Source: Anopheles merus
Taxonomy: Eukaryota; Arthropoda; Insecta; Diptera; Culicidae
Direction: 5' to 3'
Length of the DNA: 64,000 bases
Assembly: GCF_017562075.2 (NCBI RefSeq)
Contig: NC_054083.1
Location: 35,548,755 to 35,612,754, forward strand
In this document: in pieces, positions 42,626 through 53,471 of the stretch
Position numbering within the stretch: position 1 is the first letter of the stretch
Layout of the letters: every line of letters starts with the position of its first letter
The notes under the pieces: generated by a model
What the model saw: the letters and a program-made list of their open reading frames with translations, nothing else
Told to the model about the DNA's origin: nothing
Databases searched by the model: none
Position numbers and translations under genes: made by a program

Positions 42626-45528
42626 TTAGAAACCGTGCACCTTCAGCTGTTCCGGCTTCGCGAGACCGGACTTGGTTAACCACTGGCAAATGTTCTCCCG
42701 CTGGTCACCCTGCAGCTGTAGTACCTCGCCGTACTCAGGATGCTCAATTACTGTGCCATTGCATGCGAATTCCTTAGAAGAAAAATAATCGAAAAACCAA
42801 CCAGTTAGTACCAGGTTCTACGTTCCATTCGGTCGATATTTATTATTGGTGCTATTGGATTTTATATATGGAATTGGAATTCGACTGTCAAAATCGATTC
42901 CAACGAGCCTTACAGGGATTTCCAGAGGTTCTCATAGTTGTGGGACACTTTAATGGCTTTTACTTACATGAAATGAACTCTATGTTGGAAATTGGACAAT
43001 AAAGCACCCTAGGTGGATAAATCCAATAGGAATTTCCAAGAAGCCTGACCAAAAAGGAGTCCAGTTCCCATCACATGAAGTTCACTTCTCATTAGAACAA
43101 GTCAAGGAAGTGTCCCACAACTATGAGAACTCCTGGAAAACCCTGTAACGCCCAGGGAATCTTAAATGGAATTTGTTTCATTTTTTAACGACTAAAACGC
43201 TTGTTAATACGTTGAAAGGATGTCTGTTTTTGTTAAGCCTGGCATTTAATTAAAAATAGGCTTTCATTTACGTTTTTTAGCTCAATCATAGCGCAATCCG
43301 AATTCATTTTTAGAGCCGTGGAAACTTCTGTCAAACGCGCTTTGATACACAGATTCCATTTACCAAACCTAATAGCACCATACATAGTGCATGCTTCGAT
43401 CTCAGTGCTCATACCTTCTTACATGCTCGCACGATCTTCTTCAGGTCGTACTCGGCCGACAATCCCTGGACAGTGGTTAGCGTTTTGCGACCATTTCTCT
43501 GCTGAATTCTTATGTGCACGAGACCGTCCTGCACATCGTAGTCTGCACCCTTTATTGCATCAGCAAATGGGTCTGGAAAGCAATTAAAAAACAAAATTAT
43601 CAGTGATTGGTAGAGGAAGGTATTGTGTAGTGAAATTGCAGTAAATAATTAAGAGGCAACTCTGTGCGATGTGAATAATATGCGTTCCGACAACACAACG
43701 GGCGTTATAATCTGCTCAACACTTCACATTCCGTTATTAGGTCATGCCTTGGGTGTGCTGTGTGTTGGTGCATGAGTCATGGGAACGCATTTACATGTGT
43801 TTGACTCACAGCGACACTTATACTAAGGTATGAGGGCGCAGTAGCTTTGTGTTTCGAACAAAAATAAACAGTAAATATGTTTACGATTTCATAAAGCTAA
43901 AAATCTTTTTAATTGACCAACTTCATTCAGTACTGTGAAAGTGTTCAGTCCTAGCTGATAATACTTATTGTTGAGACTAACTTTGTAAGAATAAAGGGCA
44001 ATTAATTGGCACACACTTAAGCGACAGACAAAGAAACTGCACATCGTAAGAGGGAACATCCTAGCTTCGAAAGATAAGGTTCTTTCTATCAGTTGGAGCC
44101 TAACAGACATCTCGATAGAATTACGGCTTTATGCAAGGACTGGCTGGGGTCAGTACCAATCTTTTGTGACAGAACTTTACGTTCCGATCACGAGACACAG
44201 TGAGATCTCTCATTTTCGCTTTCGCTGGCCAAGTAAGACATATGTTTGACCTAACTTTGGCTCGCCAAGACGTGAAACAGAGTCGGTCGACTCACTGTAA
44301 CCAATTTCAGAATTAAATCTGAAAAAGGCAATCGCTATACCACCCCCCCCCCCCCCACCTCGATTGCGAACCTCGTTACCACACAAACGAGGCCACGTCG
44401 AAGAGCAATATACCCCCTCCGCGATACCAGAACCGGAAGATCAATGCAAGGGCAACAGCCCCCCGCTGCTTTCAATACAAGGTGAGCTGGTGTCTCTCGC
44501 ACACAATGCAAGAAGGAAAGGATTGTGATGTACGAGAAACGTAGCAGTCGATGACAACAATGACCAGGCGAGAAATTGTGTTACTACACCATCATCAAAC
44601 ACCGATTCAGCCTTGACCAGCTTCCACAATGGGTGTTCATCCACTGTAATTGGGAGGATATCTTGGAGCAAAACGGTTCGATGTGGTAGAAAGCGATTAG
44701 TAGGACAAAAATTACGTTCTTGTCGGGAGGTGTTTCACAAATTCGCGAATCTAATAATCGAAGCAGCGCACGTTGCTATGTCATCCGCCACCACGAGCAG
44801 GACACGCACACCAGCCCACCACAATCAACCTTCCACGGGTGTGTACGTGCGTACACAAAACACCACCATCCGCCGTGTACGAAGGTTGCCGTCCGCCATT
44901 TTGAAAAATATTCACCTCTCGCTCTTTTATGCGCACGGGGAGCGGAACGCGTGCTGTCTTTATGTTATGTCCAACACACTCTCACTGTTCTCGCCGTACA
45001 AAGCGCGCGCACACACAAACACACACACAGGCACGCATACAGAGACTCGGGAACTTTAATGGCATCACGAGAAGCGCGCGGATCACGCGAACACTGGATG
45101 TGTGTGCGATGACATAGTAAAATTACGTCGCCGTATCGAACATTCCACGCAAAATGCGACGTGAAGGCGAAAGGGGCATTCTGCTGCTTCTTTGATACAA
45201 GTCAATTGGCTCGGATGCAACATGAAGAAATGCAAAGGAATGGAGAAATTCCGAGAAAGTAGCTAGAGTATGCCACAGTCTCTAATGGTACGATTGCTAT
45301 GTTGTATGTGTGTGTTGGTGAGATGCTTCGCTGGGAAGAGGAGAGAGAGGTTGGCCAGCCAAAACCACGCAGTCAAGAATGCGGAAATCGCGTGCACGTT
45401 CAGGAGCGGAGGCAACCTTCCCAAAAAGCTAACCTCTAAATACGACACACATCATCCTGCGAGGGCAAAGAAAAGGTGCGGTTATGCCGTTTCTACTTAC
45501 CAAATGTATTAAGATTCTGGATGGACAT
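42626..45528 (-). CDS. eIF1: Translation initiation factor eIF1 (SUI1 family)
   Basis: Three exons: 45528-45501 (MSIQNLNTF and the first base of Asp), 43572-43415 and 42772-42626 (stop TAA). Splice sites are GTAAGT/TTCCAG and GTATGA/TCTAAG, phases agree, and the total is 110 residues, the usual eIF1 length. The protein contains the highly conserved stretches DPFADAIKGAD, GLVHIRIQQRNGRKTLTTVQ and CNGTVIEHPEYGEVLQLQGD, and ends KVHGF. eIF1 binds the 40S subunit near the P site in the cytoplasm and enforces accurate AUG selection. Oddity: the first coding exon carries only 9 codons before a 1.9-kb intron, and intron 2 carries a MITE. Identification is secure. Confidence 0.98.
42913..43145. mobile_element. 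MITE in eIF1 intron 2, TA borders
   Basis: Inverted ends of about 38 bp (CAGGGATTTCCAGAGGTTCT at the left, complement of CAGGGTTTTCCAGGAGTTCT at the right) continue through a shared GTGGGACACTT word. TA occurs at both borders (42911-42912 and 43146-43147). It is 233 bp with no coding capacity. A Tc1/mariner-type origin is likely from the TA borders. Confidence 0.75.
43573..45500 (-). other. eIF1 intron 1
   Basis: The 1.9-kb intron separates the 28-nt first coding exon from exon 2. It holds a C run at about 44342-44357 and CA-rich DNA near 45000-45030. The small open frames in it have no domain. Confidence 0.7.
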
Positions 45529-46188
45529 ACGATAAACAAAATAGACACAAGTGAAGAAAAGTAACGCTTCGCTTGGCGCGGCTGGATTTTCCTGGTGGCG
45601 TTGGCGTTGGTGGTACCACAGGCACACTACTAACCGTGCTTTATGGGGCGGGGGGAGCTGACGGGATTTTCACGCGTTTATTCCTCGTGCACACGCACAC
45701 ACTTGCTTGCTGGGGTCGGAGATGGTCCGTCTGGAAGTTTCGTTGAGAGCGAGCGAGCGAGCGAGCGGGCGGAGAGAGAGAGAGAGAGTGGCGGATGTGC
45801 TACTTTAAGGCAATCACTGAACAACTTGAATGAACTGCTCCGAGCGACTGCTATTTCAACAATGAAAGCAAACTGACGGCGCAAACACGAAAACTTCCCT
45901 TCCGTGTGACAGGATTTGTATGCGGGAACACCGTACCGGGTTGTACCATTTGTTCGTGACTTGCTCGGCTGTCAGTTTTGTCACGTGTCACAATGTGACA
46001 ATCCATGTCCGTGTTTATGGTTGTCAGAATTTTAAATTTCAACGATTTTTTACGGATGCTCATTTTACTGATCAACTGTTAGATTCATAGATTGAATAAG
46101 CCAATTATAGTATGATAAGTAAACATTTATTAATTCATCGTTGAAGTACAATGACGTTGAATGACGTATAAGTCAGATATACATTAGC
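45529..46188. other. eIF1 upstream region
   Basis: Probable 5'-UTR and promoter of eIF1 (transcribed leftward). It contains a GAGC/GA-rich tract at 45747-45788. No core promoter element could be assigned. Confidence 0.4.
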
Positions 46189-46327
46189 TCACGTATTTTC
46201 TGATACTAACATGCATTTTGTGTAACAACATAATTGTGGTCGGTGTAATAGATCACAGTCCGCATATTTCGCAAAAAGATGCGCTGACGGAGGGCAACTT
46301 GGCTCAAATGCTATTTTAATGTGATGA
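46189..46327 (-). pseudogene. Relic of the 3' end of a BTB-BACK-PHR paralogue
   Basis: On the minus strand this segment reads as an open frame of about 45 codons ending in TGA. It aligns with the last 46 residues of the protein encoded at 47619-49863, sharing LFAKYADCD and PQLCC and ending SENT where the gene has LENS. Homology includes the 8 bases after the stop (ACATTAGC in both). The upstream side stops exactly where a CCCAAATAGCC MITE begins (46328), so nothing of the BTB domain remains here. It diverges from the gene at many bases, so the duplication is old. Confidence 0.75.
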
Positions 46328-47379
46328 CCCAAATAGCCAGCTCGTACTTTATAGCTGATTTAGGGCTGTTTTGCGAAAAATCGTTCCGGTGTCGTACTTT
46401 GTGGCTGATTAAGAGATAGACGGTACTTTGCGGAACTATGGAGCTTTTTAACAGGCACATGGTATTCTTTGGAACTTTGCGGCTGATTAGCACTATGTGT
46501 ATGGTTCATGATGGAACTTGAAGGCTTGTTAAAAAAAGGGTACTAAACATGGTGGAACTTTATAGCTTTTTAATGCATGACATCGGTTCAAGGTGGCTCT
46601 TGTCAAAGTGTCAAAGACGGACGCCGGCAATAATCTCATTGCTGCTGCACAAGTTAGATTCGTTAAATGAAGAATGAATATTGAGTGAAGTGATTGTGAA
46701 TTATCAGTAAATTGTGTAAAATTCTGTGTAATTCATCAATACAAAGGATTTAAAAATATACACATGTGTTTAAACGAAACAAATCTTGTTGTTTATTTAA
46801 TCAATGACGCTTGCTTGAAAATAAAACACAAAGAAAAATAATCCCTGGCATCGTGGCATAAGGAAGCTGCTTAGGCGCTGTTTGAAAGACCCACAGAGCG
46901 TTTCTACATACACCGAGAATGCAGCTGAGAAAATAACTGACAGCATGCTTTGACAGCGACTGACAGCATTTTCGGTGAGAGAATTCTCCTCGGCATGCAA
47001 AGAACGATGAAGCTGAGAAAAAATTAAATTGGTAGTTTATAGCGATCGAACAATTATAGTTTGCATTTTTGCCGTTAAATAATCGTAGAAATATTATTAA
47101 AAAGTAAAAGAAACTTTTTGAATTCATTTTAGCGATTAAAATGGATTTTTTCAACATCATTTTAAAAGTCTCATCTCGCCGCTTTTCAGAGCTTCTACAC
47201 ACACCAGTGTGAGAAACCGGTTGTCAATTCTCTCACAGCCATCTCTCAGCTGCAGTCTCGGTGTATGTAGAAACGCTCACATAGAACTTTGATGCTGTTT
47301 ATCTACTGCAAAAGGTGAATTAGAGCAGCGATCTTTAGCGTGCCAAAATGAGCTGCTTAAGCAATTCTGGCTATTTGGG
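46328..47379. mobile_element. MITE family B (CCCAAATAGCC ends), interrupted by another MITE
   Basis: Ends CCCAAATAGCCAG and CTGGCTATTTGGG are inverted repeats. The interior matches the 49025-49690 copy almost base for base, except that a 383-bp element sits at 46896-47278. The interior is built of diverged direct repeats of the type GTACTTTGTGGCTGATTAAG. Flanking dinucleotides differ (GA left, TA right), unlike the other copies. Noncoding. Confidence 0.85.
46896..47278. mobile_element. 383-bp MITE nested in family B, ACA target duplication
   Basis: Ends GAGCGTTTCTACATACACC and the exact complement form inverted repeats that extend inward over a CTGAGA/TCTCAG-rich zone. ACA flanks both sides (46893-46895, 47279-47281). 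The uninterrupted sister copy of the host element (about 49586-49600) has the sequence GACCCACATAGAAC with a single ACA, which is the empty site. A truncated relative lies at about 50926-51060. The 3-bp duplication would fit a PIF/Harbinger-type origin, which is inference. Confidence 0.9.
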
Positions 47380-47609
47380 TAGGGGGTGGTTTTAGCCACT
47401 TAATCAATTATTTGATATGATTCTGAATGAAATAACAGTTTCAAACCTTTTGAAATAGTTTTTAACATCCGATCAAAACAGACATTATTTGGCATTTTAC
47501 AATAGATGTGTCAAATCAGTACAATTTGCTCAAAGAACTGTCAAATTTAGGAAACCGCGTATCTCTGAATCCGCGTATAAGAGGTACCGTGTATCTCGGG
47601 GACCGCCTG
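47380..47609. mobile_element. Right part of a pogo/Tc1-like element next to the BTB-BACK gene stop
   Basis: The end CTCGGGGACCGCCTG (to 47609) is followed by TA, which is part of a shared TACATTAGC that also exists without the element at about 46180. Subterminal words ACCGCGTATCTCTGAATCCG and GTACCGTGTATCTC are inverted variants of the terminal motif. The left terminus cannot be identified between 47380 and 47540, so the copy is probably truncated. Confidence 0.5.
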
Positions 47610-47618
47610 TACATTAGC

Positions 47619-49863
47619 TCAAGAATTTTCTAATTTAACCTTGCATTTTGTGTTACAACACAATTGTGGTAGGTGTAATACATCACAGTCCGCATATTTC
47701 GCAAAAAGATAAGCTAACGGAGGACAGTGATTTGACTCAAATTCTATTTTAATATGACGATGAAACAGCACCGGTAAGCTTACGACTTTCGTCAGTTGAC
47801 AACTTGGCTCATAAAAACATAATTTGTACTGAACATTTGGTTCTAATACGACCTCTTCAAACATTGTATCCACTATTTCGTACCCGAGGCTAGGAATCAT
47901 TTTGATTTCGATATCGTGTACTTTCACTCCATCTTTTTCAAGAGTAAACGATGCAATAGATGGTTTATCGGATCCATGAACATACATTCCAAAGCCATAC
48001 AGCGCTAATCGTTTTGTTGATGTCATTCGTAATTTTACATCAGCTTCACGATACGAGACTGTTTCAATCAGCTTGTTGTTCATCAAATGCAATTTTTGAG
48101 CATAGGGTTTACGACATGTTTCCTCTAAGAGTTTATTAAGGTTGTTGTAACAACAACCACCATTTGCAGACGACCACTTGACAACGGCCTGTTGGAGTTG
48201 GACATGGGTGCAGTTAATGCGTTGAGCTTGGAGAATTTTGTTCAATCTGGCCTCCGGCATTGAGGTGAACTCGTCTTTTCCGAAGAAGTACAACGGGTTG
48301 GTTTGTATGTAGCGCATACATTTTTCGTCAACTTGCTCGAAGTTAAAATGATCATTCTTTAGGAACACCATTATTGCAGTGTCGTGGTCGTTTATATGGG
48401 ATTCCATAAAACGGATCAAAGGATCAAAATAGTCTATCAGCAAATACTTGCATAAGCAATCGTAAATAGCACTAATGTTGTCCCAATTCAGATGAACTTT
48501 TTTGCTGTACACCAGGCGTAAAATTATCAAAAATAATTCTGCATCGACATCTTCCAGGACCACTTCCTTTCGTTGCGCTTCAATGAAGTTACCACAAAAC
48601 ATTTTGTAGAAGAACTCTGAAGCCGTCAGCAAGTACGGTTTGTGTGCATAGATGCGGCGTTTTTCGGGCCCAACGATAAAAGTAACGTCTGAAAGTAGTT
48701 TGTTGTTCACCATTTTTTCAAGACGCCGGCATAGCGTAGTGTCCGTATCGTAGTTAAGCCCGTCGCAGGAGCTTTCTTCACTATCGGATGATGAGTTTGA
48801 TTGTGTCATCGTTTCCTGCAATTGCAATAGAGAAAGCCAACATTAAAATCTGAAGAAAAGTGAACGATTGATTAAAAGACAAGCTCCATAACTTGATCGC
48901 ACTAGAATATAGTACAGTTATGAAATGCCATGTTTAATTATTTACTTGAGTTTGCTTTACAACAGCTACATCACCAAGCAACAATGAAATTAACAATAAT
49001 ATTTTACAATAGCCAAGAAGTGAACCCAAATAGCCAGCTCGTACTTTATAGCTGATTTAGGGCTGTTTTGCGAAAAATCGTTCCGATGTCGTACTTTGTG
49101 GCTGATTAAGAGATAGACGGTACTTTGCGGAACTATGGAGCTTTTTAACAGGCACATGGTATTCTTTGGAACTTTGCGGCTGATTAGCACTATGTGTATG
49201 GTTCATGATGGAACTTGAAGGCTTGTTAAAAAAAGGGTACTAAACATGGTGGAACTTTATAGCTTTTTAATGCATGACATCGGTTCAAGGTGGCTCTTGT
49301 CAAAGTGTCAAAGACGGACGCCGGCAATAATCTCATTGCTGCTGCACAAGTTAGATTCGTTAAATGAAGAATGAATATTGAGTGAAGTGATTGTGAATTA
49401 TCAGTAAATTGTGTAAAATTCTGTGCAATTCATCAATACAAAGGATTTAAAAATATACACATGTGTTTAAACGAAACAAATCTTGTTGTTTATTTCATCG
49501 ATGACGCTTGCTTGAAAATAAAACACAAAGAAAAATAATCCCTGGCATCGTGGCATAAGGAAGCTGCTTAGGCGCTGTTTGAAAGACCCACATAGAACTT
49601 TGATGCTGTTTATCTACTGCAAAAGGCGAATTAGAGCAGCGATCTTTAGCGTGCCAAAATGAGCTGCTTAAGCAATTATGGCTATTTGGGAAATGACCGG
49701 TTTCCAATTTTACCAGTTTGAAGTGAAGTTCACATTTTAGCAACACACTAAACAAAACTAAACGATATAAAACAGGTTCTTACAGGATCATAATTTCTAA
49801 TTTTAACCGTCATCAACTTACCTGCTGTTCACTGCTGTTGGGTAGCTGAAGTAAATCTTCCAT
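47619..49863 (-). CDS. BTB-BACK-PHR-like protein (BTBD1/2/3/6-type), 412 aa
   Basis: Exon 1 is 49863-49822 (MEDLLQLPNSSEQQ) with donor GTAAGT. Exon 2 is 48815-47619, following acceptor TTGCAG, in phase 0. Residues 45-155 are a BTB/POZ domain (LLSDVTFIVG, YAHKPYLLTASEFFYKMF). About 158-262 is a BACK domain. 280-375 is a PHR-like beta domain (KRLALYGFGMYVHG, YKLCFYEPS). The tail to 412 is Cys-rich. Family members act as Cullin-3 adaptors; that role here is inference. The C-terminal 40 residues after the PHR-like part look lineage-specific. Oddities: a family B MITE fills most of the 1-kb intron, a pogo-like element end sits 8 bp past the stop, and a relic of a second copy lies at 46189-46327. 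Confidence 0.88.
49025..49690. mobile_element. MITE family B, complete copy, in the intron of the BTB-BACK gene
   Basis: Ends CCCAAATAGCCAG and CCATAATTGCTTAAGC-type complement closing in GGCTATTTGGG. Flanked by AA on both sides (49023-49024, 49691-49692), a possible 2-bp target duplication. It is nearly identical to the interrupted copy at 46328-47379, so spread or local copying was recent. No coding capacity. Confidence 0.88.
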
Positions 49864-50257
49864 GCTGTTTGCCACAAATCCAAGAAACACAAGTCTCAAC
49901 ACGCGACGGTTTATCGATTGAAGCAAGTAACACACAACTTAACGAATTCGGAGGACTTCTTCAGCGATGTTGCACGTCCAAAGGTTCGATTGCAAATGAC
50001 CAATGCAGCAAGATCGCTGGCTTTCGTTGGTAACACTTAGAAAAATTAAAAAAAAAGTCGTTTCTCAAACTGGTGGCTTTTGTTTGGCATTCAACACGGT
50101 AGGTATATCTGTAGAAGCAGATCTTTTGTTTGAACAAGCCCGCGGGAGAACGAGCCACTATTGTGCAAAATCGACAGTATTCACTGAAACATTCAATACA
50201 ACACCCAGTTGACAAATGGCGTCAACTTTGTACGCGATCGCACACTCCGAAGCCCAA
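49864..50257. other. Upstream region of the BTB-BACK gene
   Basis: Likely 5'-UTR and promoter for the minus-strand gene. No core element assigned. Confidence 0.4.
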
Positions 50258-50721
50258 CCCAAGTGACTTTTGCTCGAAATTGTGTTTCCATATCTGCTCG
50301 ATTAGTACTTGATACACCTGAAATTATTGATTTGTGTGTGATCAAGTGTTGTAAAAGCGGCAAGATTTGGTGTGTTCGTAAATAAGGTTTTCTTCTATCG
50401 ATGGATTCTGTCGTCGAGCTCATTTTATATTCATAGCTTTGGTATTTGATAAAATACCAAAATCAAATTTTGTGTGACGTTATTTTATAAGAAATCGATA
50501 TTATTTAAGTATAAAATGGTTTCATGACCTACTATAACGATAAGAAACATCATTTCCGATCGAATCTAGAAGAAAGTAATGAAAAAGCCGCATCACAGTT
50601 GATTTTAAAGGATTTTTTATAAATTCCCTTAAAGTGGTGCAGTTTAAGGGAAGTTTAAGGCTCTAGTTTAAGGGAATTAGCTCGAATTCCCGATTATTCG
50701 TGCTCGAAAATGTCAATTGGG
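50258..50721. mobile_element. MITE family C (CCCAAGTGAC ends), copy 1
   Basis: The left end is CCCAAGTGAC and the right end GTCAATTGGG, with AA on both sides (50256-50257, 50722-50723). It is 464 bp. A subterminal inverted pair (CCCTTAAA and TTTAAGGG words near 50625-50680) lies towards the right. Noncoding. Confidence 0.85.
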
Positions 50722-50925
50722 AAGTGACAAAAGTGGACGAACGTTTTGGGAATTGGAAAAAGTGCTCGACTCTTCCTGGGAACGTGCCCATGTTATATTT
50801 TCGAGCAGTTATTGATAGTTTTCGAGTTATAGTTTCATGAGCTTACGGTATCGGAACTTTAAGCTTGTGGCATCAGTTGAAACGTCAGAGTAGACCAATT
50901 TTTCTGGTGCAATCAAAGATAGAGT

Positions 50926-51060
50926 GTTTCTACATACACCAAAAGAGCAGCCGAGACAATGACTGACAGTATGCTTTGACACCGACTGCCAGCATTTTCG
51001 GTAAGAGAAATCTCCTCGGCATGCAAAGACCGATGAAGCTGAGAAATATTTTCATTTAAA
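50926..51060. mobile_element. Truncated copy of the 383-bp nested MITE
   Basis: It starts AGAGTGTTTCTACATACACC and continues through GACTGACAGTATGCTTTGAC, matching 46896 onward. The right half and opposite terminus are absent. Confidence 0.75.
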
Positions 51061-51292
51061 GTTTATGATAAACGATCAACAATAGGGGCCCTTCACGATT
51101 CTAGTCATTGTTTTCATGTGCAGTTTGACAGTTGGAGGCTGAAATCATGTAAACACTCCATACAAAACCACACACAAAACTAGCCTGTGATTATCAACCT
51201 AGATTATTTTTGCCTCAAAACTAGAATTAGATTCGAGTAGCTGCTCGAAAAATTAGTAAAATAAGAAGTTTTTTTTTTGAGCCGGTTTTCAT

Positions 51293-51755
51293 CCCAAGTG
51301 ACATTTGCTCGAAATTGTTTTCTCATATCTGCTCGATTAGTACTGGATACGCCTGAAATTGTGGATTTGTGTGTAATCAAGTGTGTTGAGAGCGCTAAGA
51401 TTTGGTGTGTTCGTAAATTAGACTTTCTTCTATCGATGGATGATGCTGTCGAGCTCATTTTACATTCATAGCTTTGGTATTTGATAAAAAACAAAAGCAT
51501 ATTTTGTGTGAGGTTATTTTATAAAAAATCGATATTATTTCAGTATAAAATGGCTACATGACCAACTATAACGATAGGAAACATCATTTCCGATCTAATC
51601 TAGAAGAAAGCAACGAAAAAGCCGCATCACAGTTGATTTAACTGGACTTTTTCTAAATTCCCTTAAACTGGTGCTGTTTAAGGGAAGTTTAAGGCTCCAG
51701 TTTAAGGGAATATGCTCGAATTCCCGGTTATTCGTGCTCGAATATGTCAATTGGG
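51293..51755. mobile_element. MITE family C, copy 2
   Basis: Ends CCCAAGTGAC and GTCAATTGGG with AT on both sides (51291-51292, 51756-51757). It is 463 bp and collinear with copy 1 throughout, with scattered substitutions. Confidence 0.88.
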
Positions 51756-51965
51756 ATCATTCGCTTCTTTAAAAAACAAGGAGGTTTTATCATTTATCCC
51801 AAGGTGCATCAAAAAGATCAGGTATTGGAATCTAGAATCAAATGATTGTAGACCAGGTGATCTCATAACCTTTTTTTATAACCAAATTTGAACTTCACTT
51901 TTTGACAGGACGGGTGATAACTTTTGCCCAAACAGGCTTGCTGATAGCTTGACGAATACACAAAA

Positions 51966-52552
51966 CCCAAGTGCTACAAATCCACTAAACGACCACTAAA
52001 CGGCTTCTAAACGACTCAAGTTCTCTACCTAAACGGAATATAGAAAGACTTCGTTTAGCAGACGCCAAACGACTCATGCATTCTAAAAATAGCAAAAAAG
52101 CTGGTGGCGCTATCTGTTGGTGGGATACCCCAACCAGTTGAGCTTCATCGCTTGGAGGAGAGCTTTCTCATTTCCTCTGTACTGTTGTATGGTTTCGCAT
52201 TGAAGTTATGCATCGCTTGAACTAGAACGGCGATACGATTGTTTAAATACAAAACTCCAATGGAAACCACCAGCACTGAAGCAAGTGAGATTTGAGTAAT
52301 GGTCGTTGGTGTTGATACCCATGTATCTGACCACACGACCATTCATATAGACTTTTGTTCGGAAAGTTAGAAGGCTATATAGGTCATGATAAGATGAAAC
52401 TTGTCGAAATACATTGCAAGAAAAGGATAGCAATATAATGATCAGTTTTAATACGCCATCTATTGATCAAACCAATGAAGCTGTGGAGCTTTCATTTTTT
52501 TCTATGGATATTCAATTTTCCAGTCGTTTAAGCTTAATCTGTGGCGCTTGGG
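51966..52552. mobile_element. MITE family A (CCCAAGTGC...GCGCTTGGG), complete copy
   Basis: Left end CCCAAGTGCTACAAATCC, right end CTGTGGCGCTTGGG, with AA on both sides (51964-51965, 52553-52554). It is 587 bp. Collinear with 57199-57769 and with the truncated copy at 30118. No coding capacity. Confidence 0.88.
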
Positions 52553-52685
52553 AACACTCTTTAAATCTTCACTCAGAAGCAGTAGCGATAAAATTCTGCG
52601 TTCTAAATTGGGAATTGACATTTTCTAGCACGCATAAGCGCGAATTCGAGTAATTTCCCTTAAACTGGAGCATTAAACTGCACCA

Positions 52686-52788
52686 CCCAAGTGCCACAGA
52701 TTAAGCTTAAACGACTGGAAAATCAAATATCCATTGAAAAAAAAACGAAAGCTCCATAGTTTCAATGGTTTGCTCAATAGATGGCGTA
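52686..52788 (-). mobile_element. Inverted right-end fragment of MITE family A
   Basis: It starts CCCAAGTGCCACAGATTAAG and is the reverse complement of 52452-52552, the right end of the adjacent complete copy. The two form a large inverted repeat with about 133 bp between them. Confidence 0.8.
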
Positions 52789-52920
52789 TCCCAACTCATT
52801 GTGATGTCACACCATAACATCATCAAAAAATTTGCTTTAGTTTTTGAACAAAAACCAAAGCTATGAATATAAATGTCCATCTATGAAAGAAAGTCTAATT
52901 TACGAACACTCGCATATCGT

Positions 52921-53027
52921 CACTTGGGGATGTTTTGTGCTTGTTGGCCAAGTAACATTTTCATATTCATCTTGTATTCATATGTCACTTGGGGATGTTT
53001 TGTGCTTGTTGGCCAAGTAACATTTTC
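52921..53027 (+). repeat. Tandem duplication of about 65 bp
   Basis: The block beginning CACTTGGGGATGTTTTGTGC occurs at 52921 and again at 52986, each running into GGCCAAGTAACATTTTC. The second copy runs into MITE family C copy 3. Confidence 0.8.
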
Positions 53028-53471
53028 TCAAAATTGTTTTCTCATATCTGCTCGATTAGTACTCGATACGCCTGAAATTGTGGATTTGTGTGTAATCAAG
53101 TGTATTGAAAGCGCCTAGATTTGGTGTGTTCGTAGACGTTCCTCTATCGATGGACGATGCCGTCGAGGTCATTTTTTATTCATAGCCATGGTTTTTTCAT
53201 GAAAAACAAAAGCTAATTTTGTGCGACGTTATTTTATAAAAAATGGATATTATTTAAGAATAAAATGGGAACATGGCCAACTATCACGATAGGAAACATA
53301 ATTTCTGAGCGAATCTAAAAGAAAGTAACGAAAAAGCCGCATCACAGTTGATTCTAAAGAACTTTTTTCTGAATTCCCTTAAACTGGTGCAGTCTAAGGA
53401 AAGTTTAAGGCTTCAGTTTAAGGGAATTTGCTCGAATTCCCGATTTTTCGTGCTCGAAAATGTCAATTGGG
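53012..53471. mobile_element. MITE family C, copy 3, altered left end
   Basis: The right end GTCAATTGGG and the interior match copies 1 and 2. The left terminus is altered to GCCAAGTAACATTTTC and is part of a local tandem duplication. Confidence 0.75.

Noticed and set aside
46311..46493. 60-residue frame also found at 48990-49190
   Set aside because: The duplicate frame lies inside the repeats of MITE family B; repetition reflects element copies, not a gene family.
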